Assembly (NCBI GenBank): GCA_964034945.1 | Contig: OZ035962.1 | Span: 113,895,234-113,959,233 of the forward strand | Direction: 5' to 3' | DNA length: 64,000 bases | Origin: Chrysopilus asiliformis | Taxonomy: Eukaryota; Arthropoda; Insecta; Diptera; Rhagionidae | In this document: piece after piece, positions 1 through 11,400 of the stretch | How the letters are laid out: each line of letters begins with the position of its first letter | Position numbering within the stretch: position 1 is the first letter of the stretch | Notes under the pieces: model-generated | Databases searched by the model: none | Told to the model about the DNA's origin: nothing | The model's input: only the letters and a program-made list of their open reading frames with translations | Program-made: the position numbers and the translations under genes

Positions 1-247
1 CAAATAAGCTGCAAGTCCTGTCGGACTTTGACTATACTATAACGAAGCAGATAACACCTGATGGACAGCCAGTTTTGACGAGTTTCGGAATGTTTAATGC
101 TTGTCCCGATCTTCCGCCAGGATTCATCGAAGAGTCAACAACATTGTTCAAAAAATATCGTCCAATTGAAATCGATCCGCACATTCCTGTGGAAGAAAAA
201 TGTGCTCATATGATCGACTGGTGGACAGCATCGCGAAAACTGCTTTC
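1..247 (+). CDS. Cytosolic 5'-nucleotidase III, first-exon copy A (5' end outside window)
   Basis: The frame begins at base 3 and is open to a GTAAGT donor at 248. It encodes the N-terminal half of a UMPH-1/cN-III HAD phosphatase. HAD motif I reads SDFDYTIT, giving the nucleophile Asp and the +2 Asp. It is followed by TSFGMF and by IEIDP...IDWW. In the family, a Phe and a Trp at these two positions (TSFGM, WW) are associated with stacking of 7-methylguanine in cN-IIIB, while cN-IIIA has His and Tyr. The exon ends in phase 2 (CTT TC|), exactly matching the shared downstream exon at 5154. No second exon of its own was found between 248 and 2258. It is either an alternative first exon of the nucleotidase locus or a truncated tandem copy. 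The intact frame and donor favour function. Confidence 0.75.
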
Positions 248-2258
248 GTAAGTACATTCTATTTCTGTTTGCAAATGCATTTAATTGAGTAAATTAATTC
301 ATCTTTGCGATAATCTTGCTCAGATTGCAAAGATATCTTTTTGTTGTAAACTTCGTTATCAGCTGAGGTCAGCTACACCACAAATACATCAGATAGCTGT
401 CCTGTACAGTACGTCTTGTAAAAACTGTATGCCGCGATGGAGGGAATATGGAACCAGTTTAGCAACGAAGCGATGGGCAGAAAAGAATTAAGAAGTTTGA
501 AATCGCCTGTGATTTCGTACTCACTATTAATAGACAAGACGCTGGGGAATGGTAGGAAATATGAAACTAATCAAAGACAGACAGAGCAGAATAAAAAATG
601 CGTTGAGGTCGAGGAGAGAGGCAGATGGCAAACGCTCCCAGTTGGTGTGGATTTTTGTTATCGCTATTTCTGTATAATTTTGGATTTCTGTAAGGAAAAT
701 TTTTATCATATCAGATTTGGCTGAAACTAAATGTTCGAAAAATCACTACCTGCTTATCGTAGAAACCTAGTGCCCCCATCCGCCGGCGTCTTATCCACTG
801 ATAGCAGATCGAAAAGTGTGTGGCATACACTTTTTACGACATACTGTATAGGACGGCTTGCATCAATTTGTTCGCCGTATGACATCTGTACATTTATAGT
901 ATTTGTGGTTGCATTTAGTATTAAAATTATTGATAAATAGGATTAATAAATCTTTGAATGCTTACATATATAAAAAGGTATATAATATGCTTTTCGATTA
1001 TATTTGTAAATATTTTTACTTCTATTAAACTGTGCAACAAAATGATTTTTTTTTTGCAAGTGGCGATTTGTAAAGTTTTTTTTGGACTTTTACGATTCCG
1101 GGACAAAGTTTTGTTCTATTACGTCTAGTTTTTGAGATAACAGTTTCTATAACGGAATATTACTGTTAAAAACTGATATAACGGTTAAAAAGCATGTAGA
1201 ATGGTGCCGAAATTCAGCTCTATGAAACAGATCTGTAAAGTTAATCTATGACACTGTAAGGGTAATCATACTTTTTGACGAAAAAAAATCTGAAAAAGGA
1301 ATTTCTAGGAGATTTTCAGCATCAGACCTCAAATAATCGACTTTAAAAACTTCAGGATATCGATTTTTCGACTTAAGAATAACATTATCCCTGCAGGATC
1401 TTGCCTATCGCATTTCTCATCAGCGATCCCAAAAATTCATAGAAAATCCCCTTTTCCAAACATTTTTTTGTCGAAAAGTATAGTCCAATTAATTTTTCTG
1501 GCCAACTTTGAAAGATGTCGAGCCAAATGCAAAAAGTTAACTCAAAATTTATAAAATTTATAGTTTTTTTGCTAAGAAACTTTAATTGTCTTCTATTATT
1601 TGGACTCCGAGTCGTTATAAGACTAAGGTATCAATTAATTTAAAATCTTATTATAGATGAGTATCATTTAGCAAGAAATTTCAGACATTTTGGATTTACT
1701 TAAAAAAAAAGGATTGCGACGCCGAATAACACAAGGGAATTTCTTCATATTACCCAAAATATGTATATTACACCAAAATCCCAAAAAATTGACTTGGTTT
1801 ATTTCCCTTACAAATAGGCGATATGAACAATCTTTAAGCCTATATCCGAACCATTTAAATTTCCCTCCACCAATGCCTCTACTTGGATGATTTGATCTGC
1901 CGTCAAGTTTTATTTTTAACATGTGGGACCAAATCTTCGTATGCTCAAAACGCAGAAGAAGCGGCATTCGATTACCATGACTTTATTTTTATATAACATT
2001 CGTCGCAACTTTAACCTCATCGCCATCAACAATCGTAATCCATTCGAAGCTTCGTTGTGCTATTTTAAACAAATCAAGCCTTATCTTTTCTACATGATAT
2101 AACAGAAATGATAGTAAATAACGCAAGGAGCGGTACAGAAGAGGCTACTACAACAGTTGACAACTTGTAGAAATGCTCTTCTAGTGTTTTTTAATCAGTG
2201 AATTTTCTCAACTCAATTGTTTTACTGTTCTGTGATAAGAGCGGCTTCGATAGGCTGC
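248..2258. other. Non-coding stretch between first exons A and B
   Basis: I find no nucleotidase exon and no other convincing coding sequence here. The open frames at 285-491, 437-724 and 731-940 have no splice context or recognisable motif. The only structured element is the imperfect inverted repeat at 1268-1482. If exon B has its own promoter, it should lie in the last few hundred bases of this stretch. Confidence 0.5.
1268..1482. repeat. Imperfect inverted-repeat element
   Basis: The left end (ATACTTTTTGACGAAAAAAA, from 1268) is matched on the opposite strand by the right end (reverse complement ATACTTTTCGACAAAAAAAT, to 1482). The similarity continues inward for about 40 bp through AAAAGG and TTCTA. 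This looks like a degraded foldback or MITE of about 215 bp. No clear target duplication is visible, so the class is unknown. Confidence 0.5.
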
Positions 2259-2698
2259 ATGAAGTTTTATAAAACAATTACTACCACTAGAATAGCACAA
2301 AGTTTCGTGAAACTTGCCAGCATAATGTCAAGCAAGGTGGCGGCTGCTCATCTGAGAATCGAAGACATCCAAGTTCTGGGTCAGCCCCAATGCAAAATCA
2401 AAGACAAAGTTCATGTGCAGTCCGTCCTAAATGAGTTAATAGCGGGTGGATTGCGAAAACTTCAGGTTGTAACGGATTATGACCACACGATAACAAAGCA
2501 GAGGATGGTCACCGGAAGGAAAGCTCTTACCAGCTTCGGGATGCTGAATACCTGCAGAAGTTTACCGAAATCTTATTTGGACGCCTATGCAGAATTGGAT
2601 GACCAATACAGACCATTAGAACATGATCCAAGCATACCAATTGCCGAGAAGTTTAAGTATATGATTGAATGGTGGACAAAATCCGGTGAACTGCTAGT
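2259..2698 (+). CDS. Cytosolic 5'-nucleotidase III, first-exon copy B
   Basis: This open exon ends at a GTAAGT donor at 2699 in phase 2, compatible with the exon at 5154. It has HAD motif I TDYDHTIT, TSFGML, LEHDP and IEWW, so all the expected N-terminal catalytic and base-binding positions of a cN-III enzyme are present. Two starts are possible. The ATG at 2325 (MSSKVAAAH) would give a 304-aa protein when joined to the shared exons, the same length as the copy C isoform. The upstream ATG at 2259 adds 22 residues rich in Lys, Arg, Thr and Ser with no acidic residue, which resembles a mitochondrial presequence (inference). No private second exon lies between here and 4557. The frame is open further upstream to 2217 but without an ATG. 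Confidence 0.8.
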
Positions 2699-3286
2699 GT
2701 AAGTTAAATAAAAGTCCACTATCGATAAGAGTGCTGGATATTTTGAGCAAGTGTTATTTTTTGTAACGTCGATATTTATTCCAATTTTGGTTTCTACTTC
2801 AAGTGTACATAATCCATTAAAATATGTGTATGCCCTCGAGTGAATTCCAATAATATTATAAACAAGTTCGCCGGTAGAGTTAAAATCTTTAAAAGGCTTT
2901 ACCAAACGGTTTTATCGACTCATATTTTCTCACTTGATTGTGAATGTGATTAATGCAAATATTAAAGCAATTATGAATTCCAACATTTTTCATAAATCAA
3001 AACAGATTTTGAGGTGATTTGTGCCATCATCGGACAAAGAAGATTTCATATCGCCTCAGAACCATGAATCAACAACTATTTGAGTATGAAAATGACAAAT
3101 GGTTTTATTCTTATCATTTAAACTTAATTATTTTTGGGATTAATGCATTATTTGTTGCGCGTCGTCTTTTTCTAAACTGTTCCGAATGCGAGGAGTTTTT
3201 AGCAAAATATATTTATTTGATTTTTTATGCATTTATTTAAAATTCTAAGTAGACATGAGTAGACTGAAATGTAAACAAATAATAAA

Positions 3287-4300
3287 GTAATTTGACTTTT
3301 GGTTTTTACTTTCTGATACAGAGTATAATAAAATATTGTATTCAGAAAAAAATCGACTTCTTAATTTTGCCTGAAATTTTTTTCACAAAAATTACTTCAG
3401 TCAGTCTGTCAGTATGTCTGTCTGTCTGTCAGTCTGTCAGTATGTCAGTCTGTCTGTCAGTCTGTCTGTCTGTCAGTCTGTCTGTCTGTCAGTCTATGTA
3501 CAAGATTTCTCAAAAACTAATAGAGCTAGCGCCATGAAATTTTATAGGCATGTTGGATCCTGAAATGGGACGATCCCATCAACTTTTGGTGGAAATCCGT
3601 TAACCGGAAGTATCCAAAATGGCCGTTTTTCAAAAATCGCAATTTCGTTTTTCTCGATTTACTCCCAAACTACGCCTTTTTTAGTGGCATTAAGTATGAC
3701 AAAACTTGGAGAAAATAAAATTTCCCGCACTTTTGTCTTTAGCTATAACTCGATATCTCAACCTGTTATCGAGATAAACCGGTATTTCCAAAAAAAAAAA
3801 CAGTTTTTTGCGATTATCTCGAAAACTAACGGGTTTTTGCTGACTAAATGTATGAAGTGAATTAATGAGAATGGTATTCTGCACAATTTTGTTTCTTACC
3901 GTTATCCGTTATCTTTTACCGTTATTGAGATATTTAGATTAAAATATAAAAAAATATATTTTTGCAAATTACTTGCAAACTAACGGTTTTTCGACAAATC
4001 AGTTAAATAAATAATTAAAGATGTTAACATTGTCTACATTTTTGCCATTTACCGTAAATTGATATATCTTACAGTTCGCAAGTTATCTCGAATTTTGTAC
4101 GTTTTTGATATTTTTGGATGAACCAACAATTTATTGAGGTGTTGTCTTAGGTTGACAACGCGACAGGGCTCTAGCGTAAATTGCGCAGGGTCGTAGATTT
4201 TGTAGAAGAAAGTTTTGTGTTGACCACAACTGATATTTTTATACTCGTAAATAGTGAATTTTTGAAAATAATATTTCCCTTGATTTTTCTTTTCCAATAT
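3287..4300 (+). repeat. Interspersed repeat family A, longest copy, with TCTG microsatellite
   Basis: It opens with a module reading TTTTTACTTTCTGATAC, then AGTATAATAAAATATTG and TTAATTTTGCCTGAA. A (TCTG/TCAG)n tract at about 3397-3496 follows. Next comes a long AT-rich body with phrases such as TCCGTTAACCGGAAGT, CAAAATGGC, CTCGAAAACTAACGGG and CCGTTATCCGTTATCTTTTA. Parts of the same string recur at 18900-19307, 19984-20180, 26188-26225, 28850-29370, 52700-52920, 59950-60430 and 62690-63035, in both orientations. No protein is encoded. It is presumably a non-autonomous mobile element. It lies between first exons B and C. Confidence 0.7.
3397..3496. repeat. (TCTG)n-type tetranucleotide microsatellite
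   Basis: About 100 bp of TCTG units are interrupted by TCAG and TATG variants. The tract sits inside repeat family A at the place where other copies carry shorter CTGT or GACA tracts. The open frame through it (Ser/Val/Cys-rich) is a by-product of the repeat. Confidence 0.9.
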
Positions 4301-4557
4301 ATAATACTTAGGTTTTTCCCATTAAGCAACATTGAACCAAACCAAATTTATTATTGGCGCAATGAAAGAATATTATAATTGCAAAACATAAACATAATCA
4401 TAAGATAACAAATGGAAAATAGAATTCTCAGTAGCACTACCCTCTCTCTCTCTTATCTAATCACAATATATATGAATGTACGTAGATAAGTTATAAAGTG
4501 TTGAAACTTTTCTCAAGATCATTTTTTGTTTAGTCATTTAGCGAAACAAAATACAAC

Positions 4558-5761
4558 ATGTCGCAAGATTTTCGCAATAATTCCATTGAAATATGTGAAA
4601 TTACGGAACTTTGTCGCGAAAATTGTAGAATTAAAGATGTGCAGAAAGTCGAGAATATTTTAAATGAATTACGGAAAGGGGGTGTAAAAAAATTACAAGT
4701 GATAACAGATTTTGATCACACCATCACGAAATTTTACTTGGAAGATAGCAAGAAAGTTCCGACTTCTTTTGGAATGTTTAAGCAGTGCAAATCAATACCG
4801 AAATCGACGTTTGACACCTATGTAGAAGGGATAGAAAAATTTCGCTCAACGATGCACGATCGGAGCCTTTCCACCGAGGAGCGGAACCAAATTTTAATAC
4901 GATTTTGGTCTATAGCTAGTGATTTAATGTCGTAAGTTGGGAGGCATTTCATCGCTTAGTGTTTTTATAATAATTAATAGTGGAATAAGTCGAACCTAGA
5001 TAGCTCGAATATCGTGATAACTCGAAGTTTTTTTTTTCAATCTGCTTGAACTGTATTTCTATATAAAAATGAACCTCGATATTTCGAAATCTTAAAACTG
5101 TAACTCGAAAATATAAATCTATTCAAACAAAAAACCGTTTTTCTTTATTGCAGAGGTTTCCCGCTAGATCCAAACGAAATCGATGAAATTGCCCACAAAT
5201 ACTGTGACTCTCTACGAGATGGAACGCATGAACTGTTCCAGGATCTTAATAAATTAAACGTACCGTTGTTAGTATTCTCCGCTGGTTTAGGAGATTGTGT
5301 CGTTTCGGTACTAAAGCAATCGAAGATTTTATTACCAAATGTAAAGGTGATCTCGAATTTTTTGCGCTACGGCAAAGATAACGTACTGGAAGGCCTTAAT
5401 GAACCCATCATCCATACGTTCAACAAAAACGAGACAATACTTAAGGGGACAGAGTACTATAATATTGTGCGCGATCGAGATCATGTAATAGTCATGGGAG
5501 ATTCGCTGGGAGATGCTGGGATGGCGACTGGTGTTCCATCATCACTGAATGTACTTAAAATTGGTTTCCTATTCGATCATGTGAGTTGTCATTCAAAATA
5601 TTTGTTCTATGTAAGAATTCTAATATTTTTTTCATATTTTCGTCCAGGTGGAACAGAACCTAAGCAAATATATGGAAAGCTTTGACATTGTCCTTGTAGA
5701 CGATCAGACAATGGATGTACCACGAGCGATTTTGTCGCTAATTGAACAGAATTCTCAATAG
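4558..5761 (+). CDS. Cytosolic 5'-nucleotidase III (7-methylguanosine phosphate-type), exon copy C plus shared exons
   Basis: Exons are 4558-4931, 5154-5580 and 5648-5761 (TAG at 5759), joined in phases 2 and 0. They give 304 aa, the usual length for cN-III. The enzyme removes phosphate from nucleoside monophosphates, in cN-IIIB notably m7GMP from mRNA cap decay, in the cytosol. Visible motifs are HAD motif I TDFDHTIT, TSFGMF (the base-stacking Phe of cN-IIIB), a Trp in FWS, motif II VFSAGLGD, the lysine region HTFNKNE, and motif III MGDSLGDAGMA. The C-terminus (YMESFDIVLVDD) is typical of the family. The start is preceded by AAAATACAAC. Copy C is the most divergent first exon: where copies A and B read IEIDP or LEHDP, it reads TMHDR, losing a Glu conserved in the family. 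An AATAAA follows at 5859. The 222-bp first intron holds short CTCGAA-rich sequence of possible pogo origin. Confidence 0.9.
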
Positions 5762-5858
5762 GAATGCCATTTTTTTTTAGCAGCAAGTTTATTTATGTTA
5801 TATTTTATTTTTTTATAACAATATTTGCCATATGGATGGAATATTTTGTTTTGATGGT

Positions 5859-5864
5859 AATAAA
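5859..5864 (+). terminator. Poly(A) signal of the 5'-nucleotidase gene
   Basis: An AATAAA hexamer lies about 100 bp after the stop codon, followed by a GT/T-rich stretch (TGTGGTTCATTTTTGTTG). This fits a cleavage and polyadenylation site serving all three proposed isoforms. Confidence 0.6.
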
Positions 5865-5913
5865 TGTGGTTCATTTTTGTTGTTTTTTGTGAAATAGGTT
5901 GTTTTAATTGTAA

Positions 5914-6614
5914 CACAGAACAACTATTATATAGAATGGAAAGTAAGGCCTTTCCTCATTAACTTCCACTAGAGTAAGCACTACACTATAGAAATCGGTT
6001 TTTTTTATCTCACTTCCCCTTTCTGCTGTCATACACTCGACCAAAAAAATCAAATAAAACACCCTTTTACAATACATACAGAAAAGTGCTGGCACTTTTG
6101 TTTACATTTTGCATGACATTTCATTGCAACGATTGATTTTGATGGATAATCACATTTTAGCGTGTTAACATTGCATAATTTCACATGAAAATGAATAAAT
6201 CACAAATTCACCACTATTTAGTGAAGGAATATTCCGCTAATTCCATTAAAAACCCAAACAGAAAGTTTTTGCGAGTCCCATCAACAACAGAAAGGTAAAG
6301 TATAACGAAAGATCGACAGAATTGCACATGAACGAGCCTTAAAACAATTAAAAACTAAATTAAATTTAACACCTTTCAACATATAAGAACTAATGGAAAT
6401 ATCAAATTCTCCATAAAAAAATTCCATTATCCGATTTTGTTTTGATTTGTTTTCATTTCAAGTGACACATGGGAATCCATATTGTCACACACCACCAAAT
6501 CGCTCAGTGTTCGTGTACACTGTCATGTAACAGCTATAGAAATCCTCGGATGTACGCTCCCAACACAAAAAATTTTGTTAGAGCTTTCCATTCTATAATA
6601 GTAATTGTTCTGTG
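5914..6614. mobile_element. Non-autonomous DNA transposon (MITE-like), 701 bp
   Basis: The terminal inverted repeats begin CACAGAACAA. They continue with small indels through TATTATAGAATGGAAAG on both sides, about 30 bp in all. The element is flanked by the direct repeat ATTGTAA (5907-5913 and 6615-6621), a probable target-site duplication. It contains no coding capacity. A hAT or Mutator-like origin is possible, but the 7-bp repeat leaves the class open. Confidence 0.7.
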
Positions 6615-6632
6615 ATTGTAATGCCTATAATC

Positions 6633-7688
6633 CAGTGTTCAAAACTTTATTTTGATATATCGTTCTTTTCGCTCTTAAAAGTTTCGCTCACAACGACAAG
6701 AACGCTTGCTGCGTTTTCCGACTCCCGTTCTCAAGAACGAAAATGATTTTCAAACGCAATCGTTCTGTAAAGAGAGAAATTTTCAGCTCCGCTGTACTGT
6801 TGCTAGGAGTCGGAACGAGCTATGCACATTTTTCGTTCTCCCTCCCAAGTTAAGAACGAAATGATTTCTATTTAAGTTTTCGCTCCTTGTTCAAAGCGGT
6901 TTGTGGGTCTCGCATAAAAATGAATGAAAGCCTCGAGCGATGGCTTTTTGGTATGATGCACACACACATATAAGTATGTATTTTAATAGTGAGAGAACGA
7001 TATTTCGCTCCCAGCATTAACGTTCTGTTCTCAAATAACGTAAAAACAATAATTTCGTTCTCGTTCTTGGGAGCGTTTTTCCAAAGATTAGAGACTTACT
7101 AAAGATAAGACACAAACGTGGTTTTCCGTTTGCCGCCTGTAGAAAGAAGTAGTCGACAGCATCATTCCGTAGTCGACAGCATAATTTCTCTCTTTTTATC
7201 ATTTAGCTCAAATGGACTTGTTGAAAAAAATCATTTTGTAATACTCGCACAGAACAGACCAAAATATTGGACCAACACATACACAAGGGCCGACAGCGGC
7301 CTTTCACAATTTCTTCAACTGGCAATGGCGATAGGATTTTTTAGCAAAAAAAACACTTTTATTTCACTTGTTACGTTGCTTAAACAGAAAAAATGCCTGC
7401 CAAGGAACATTTTACGGAATGTTCTGCCGACAATACGAAATATCCCGAGAGTTTTGCATTTCTCACACAAAAGCAATTAGTGTCTTTACAAAGCAAATGA
7501 AACAGACGACAACGTACTCTTCTTCAAGAAAAAATTTCTCTCGCGTTTCCTAACTATATATCTCTAAACTATGGTTTTTCTGAAATGCCGAATTTCGTTC
7601 TCTAGAGAGTGATTTTTATTTTCTATTGATTTCAATGCCTCCTTGGGAGCAGAACGAAAGACTACAAATGGGAGCGTTTTGAACACTG
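6633..7688. mobile_element. Non-autonomous hAT-like transposon, 1056 bp
   Basis: The two ends are perfect 13-bp inverted repeats, CAGTGTTCAAAAC. They are flanked by an exact 8-bp direct repeat, CTATAATC (6625-6632 and 7689-7696). CAG-starting termini with an 8-bp target duplication are the signature of hAT elements. The interior has about a dozen copies of AGAACG or CGTTCT in both orientations, resembling subterminal transposase-binding repeats. The open frame at 7118-7480 does not resemble a hAT transposase. It lies 18 bp from the 701-bp element to its left. Confidence 0.85.
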
Positions 7689-8480
7689 CTATAATCTAAT
7701 GTAGGCGAATCGTGGTCCTCTTTTTGTAAATTGAAATTGCCTATAGATTTTCAAAAGTCGAGTGCCGGTTCCAAACGTATTGATTTCTAAATTTCCAAAA
7801 AACCAATTCTCAGTCACTGTACAACGGGTAAGTATTACTAGATATAAAATATCCATATTTAAACTTAAACATATTTATTTTCTGTAATTAATGCATTTTT
7901 ACAAACAAATTGAAATTACTCTTAAACTATTTTTTTTGTAAAATTTAAACATCGTAGATTAGATTTGATTATAAAAAAAATATTAAAACATATTCATTCC
8001 ATCGAAAAATGAACTAAATGTATTCCTATTATTTTGACTTAGAGTAGGAGGATAATTCAAAATCACAGTCTTTCCTTTTTTATTTAAAGAAAAAGAAAAC
8101 AAATTTTAAAAAAATGTGAAAATTAAATACTTATGAGATTAGTTAATTGTACATTTTTTTTTATTAGTATATGGGAATAACATGTCTTTCTTATATCAAG
8201 TATACGATTTTATATTTATGATGAGAATCACTAGATGAGTTCCATACTTCAATCAACTTCTTCGTCGTTAGACGCATTACAATCGAAGTTAATTGTCGGA
8301 TAAATTTAATATATTTCTATATAGATGAAATATTTAGTTTACAGAAAACTAAATTTTAACCATGATTAGATTTTAATGATAAAAATAAAGCTATACAATT
8401 GATTTAATTCAAAATGACATTTAATCTTATACTTTATATAAGAAAGTCATGAGTTTTCTACAACGGGTTTTCTTAAATAT

Positions 8481-11400
8481 TTAATCATCATCATCGTCAA
8501 TTAGAATGACTTCATCGGTTCCGCATGTCGCTGTCGCATTTACTTTAGTATTTCTGGATTTATTTGATGTTTTATTTTGCGTAGTGTGTGACAATTTTAA
8601 CATTTCCAATGTTTTAAGATCGGACAAGATTTTTTTATTCAATGTTATTTTATGTTTCAAGTTTGATTTTTGATCGAGATATCGCAGATTAACTGCACGC
8701 AATTCCTCCACCACATCAATTGCCTGAAAATTTCAAATCGCATAAAATGATTAAACAATTTTTTTTTATTTTAAATCTGAAAATGTTATTAAACTTTAAA
8801 TATTTAAAAATCAAGGCTGTGGAATGGAATTGAAAAAAGATCATCAAATTTGTTTCATTTCTAGATTAGGACAAGATTTTTTGATCCACAAACGGGGTTG
8901 TCTCACCTATATCTTATAAAAATAAAAATCGCCAACTACAGCGCGGTTGGGGATATCGTAGTCTTCGGGAATATCTTAGAGAACGCATGAATATCCGATG
9001 AAATTAATTTAAAGTTCATCGTTTTTCTAATTTTTTTTTTAAATATTACATAGATGAAAATTATAAGGGCGATTTCTTGGTCGCTGTGTGGAAAGCGCGT
9101 CAAATATCATATTGTAAAACTATAAAGTAAAATGTACCTTTTTTAGTATATCGAACTGTGTATACGCTCTATTCATAACACCATTTCCAGTCGGCATACA
9201 CAGCTTTCCCAATACTTTAAAATGTTGCGTGATTAGCTCCTTCTCACTGCCAGTAATAGGACTTTCAGCTAAAGTACCGGAACTTGACGATTTACCAGCG
9301 CCTAAAAAACCAGTTTCACCCGTCATGACACCATTTCGAATAACGACAGTCTTATTAAGAGATGTCCGATTGTGAAGCTCGTAATGCTGCTGTTGCAAAC
9401 TGTTGGCCGGGATAAATCGCCAATTCATATTGAAATCCCGGGGACTGATGTCCTTAACACAGAATCGTATGTACCTAGAAGAGTGTAAAGTGAATTTAAT
9501 ATTTTAATTGGAAAATATGAAGTTCAAGAAATTCAACTCACTCAGATAAGTATTTTTGAACACGTTCGAATGAATTCAAGATGATGGAATCCTTAAAGTT
9601 GGGTATCTTTAAAATATACTCGTCATTTTCACACTTGGTGACTGGTATTTTACCCAATTTTGCGATTCTCGAGATCATGAATCCTGGAGTGCAAACCTTA
9701 AGCGTTTTAACTGTAGCGGCCTGCGTTTCTTCCGTAATTTCTTCACCAACAATCGGTGGCTTCGTTGGTTGATCTTTCGTTTGTTTGTTTATTAATTGTT
9801 TGTCCTTAATTTGTTGATCCTTGATTTGTTCAGTTATTGCAATATTCTTCTCTTGTTCGGCTGATGGTAACAATTTAATAGCTGTTGGTCCAGCTGTCTT
9901 TTGCATATTTTTAATCGTTGATTCTTTACACTCGATTGTAAGATTCGGTTTATTTGGTAGTTTCCAAATTTCTTTCTCTTCTTTCTTCTGCTGTGGCTGC
10001 GGACTTTGGCCAGGATTTACCTGAATTTTGAGCGTTTTATTATCCTTACAATCTTCGTTAATCGGGTTTTTGTTTCCTTTATCGGAAGGATTTTTGACTA
10101 TCGTCCAAGACTTAATCGATGCTCCACCACTGGAAATGATTTTGATTGATTTCGATTCCGTGGCAGTTTCGGTATTTTGCTCCGACACTACTTTTTGAAC
10201 AGGATAAGTTTTTAATATTTTGGATCCCAAGTGTGGGGATACCGCGGGCGTATTCGGAGACGATTTCACTATTTTAATCGGCATTGCTCTTACTTCACGT
10301 GGTGATACTCCTGATAGTACTTTTATTGCTTTCATCTCTGGACGAATTGTTGGGCTTTGCACATTAAGTGTAACGGGATTTGATTTCTGTTGGGTGGTAA
10401 TTTTTTGAATTTTCTCTTTCGAAACAATACGGAAATTCTTTAAATTACTCGTTGTATTGTTATTTTGAGTTTGAGCCGGGGACGGCGATGAGCGTTTTAC
10501 AAAATCTTCGTTCGCCGGCTGAGAGAGAATGGATTTTTTGTTAGAAATCGTATCTGAGAGAGTCGTTGCTCGAGGAGAATCCGCAACGCTAACAGGAATT
10601 GAAATCTTCTGGAATTTAGACGGTGGCGGATCATCATCACTGGGAGATAATACTGGAACCCTTCGCTTCACTGCTGATTCTTGGCCAATAGAGTTTGCTT
10701 TCGATTTTGGTGTTTTTCCAGTGCCCTGTCTTATACAAGATTTACCATAGACCAGGCTCATTTTGTTAGAATCTAAAATTGGCATGGATTCATCATCATC
10801 TCCAATGCCCATTTCACCATTTAAAATTCTAGGCTGATTTCGATTCTCCGCTGCATTTTGCTTTGGAGTTTCATTATGCTTTCCATCAGTTTGCGTTTTA
10901 TTATTCTCTGCATTCTGTTGTGCTGGGGTTGTGTTAAGAACGGGAGAAGATCGTGGTTTTTGATAGGCGACATTATAATTTGGGCTTAAAAACGTATTTC
11001 TTAAGTGATCTGGAATTGTGAGCTTCTTTAAATTTTGCTGAGGGGTTTTTTGTACGTATTGCGGTTTCGACTGTTGATTTTGTACATTCCGAATTGAAGC
11101 TGGGGATGGCGTTTCCGAAGTTGAGTCATTTTTAACACCAAAACTAGTCGGTGGTGATTTTAGTTGGTTTTGAGCTTTCGCGTTTATAACTTGTTTAAAC
11201 GTAGGTTTGGGTGAGGAACTCTTCTGCTGTCCGAATTCTCGTGGAGAGCTCATCCTTCCAAGCGGTTGACTTAGCCCTGAATTAACATTTATGGTTGACC
11301 AACGACTCGACGTGGTGGAAGCACTCAATGAAGTTAATGGCATTGAAATTCTTCCGGAGTTAATCGTATTCAAGGAAAATGAGTTGGTGGACGTCGCACT

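Noticed and set aside
285..940. Several short plus-strand open frames after first exon A that might be its missing second exon
   Set aside because: None has the GFPLDPNE, FSAGLGD or GDSLGD motifs of the real second exon, and none has a matching acceptor phase.
3397..3496. Regularly spaced short repeats considered as a CRISPR-like array
   Set aside because: The units are 4 bp with no spacers. It is a microsatellite in eukaryotic DNA.
3292..3537. Ser/Val/Cys-repeat open frame
   Set aside because: It is a translation of the TCTG microsatellite.
7118..7553. Open frames inside the hAT-like element as a transposase
   Set aside because: No hAT dimerisation or BED-finger motifs are visible, and the frames are short and overlapping.
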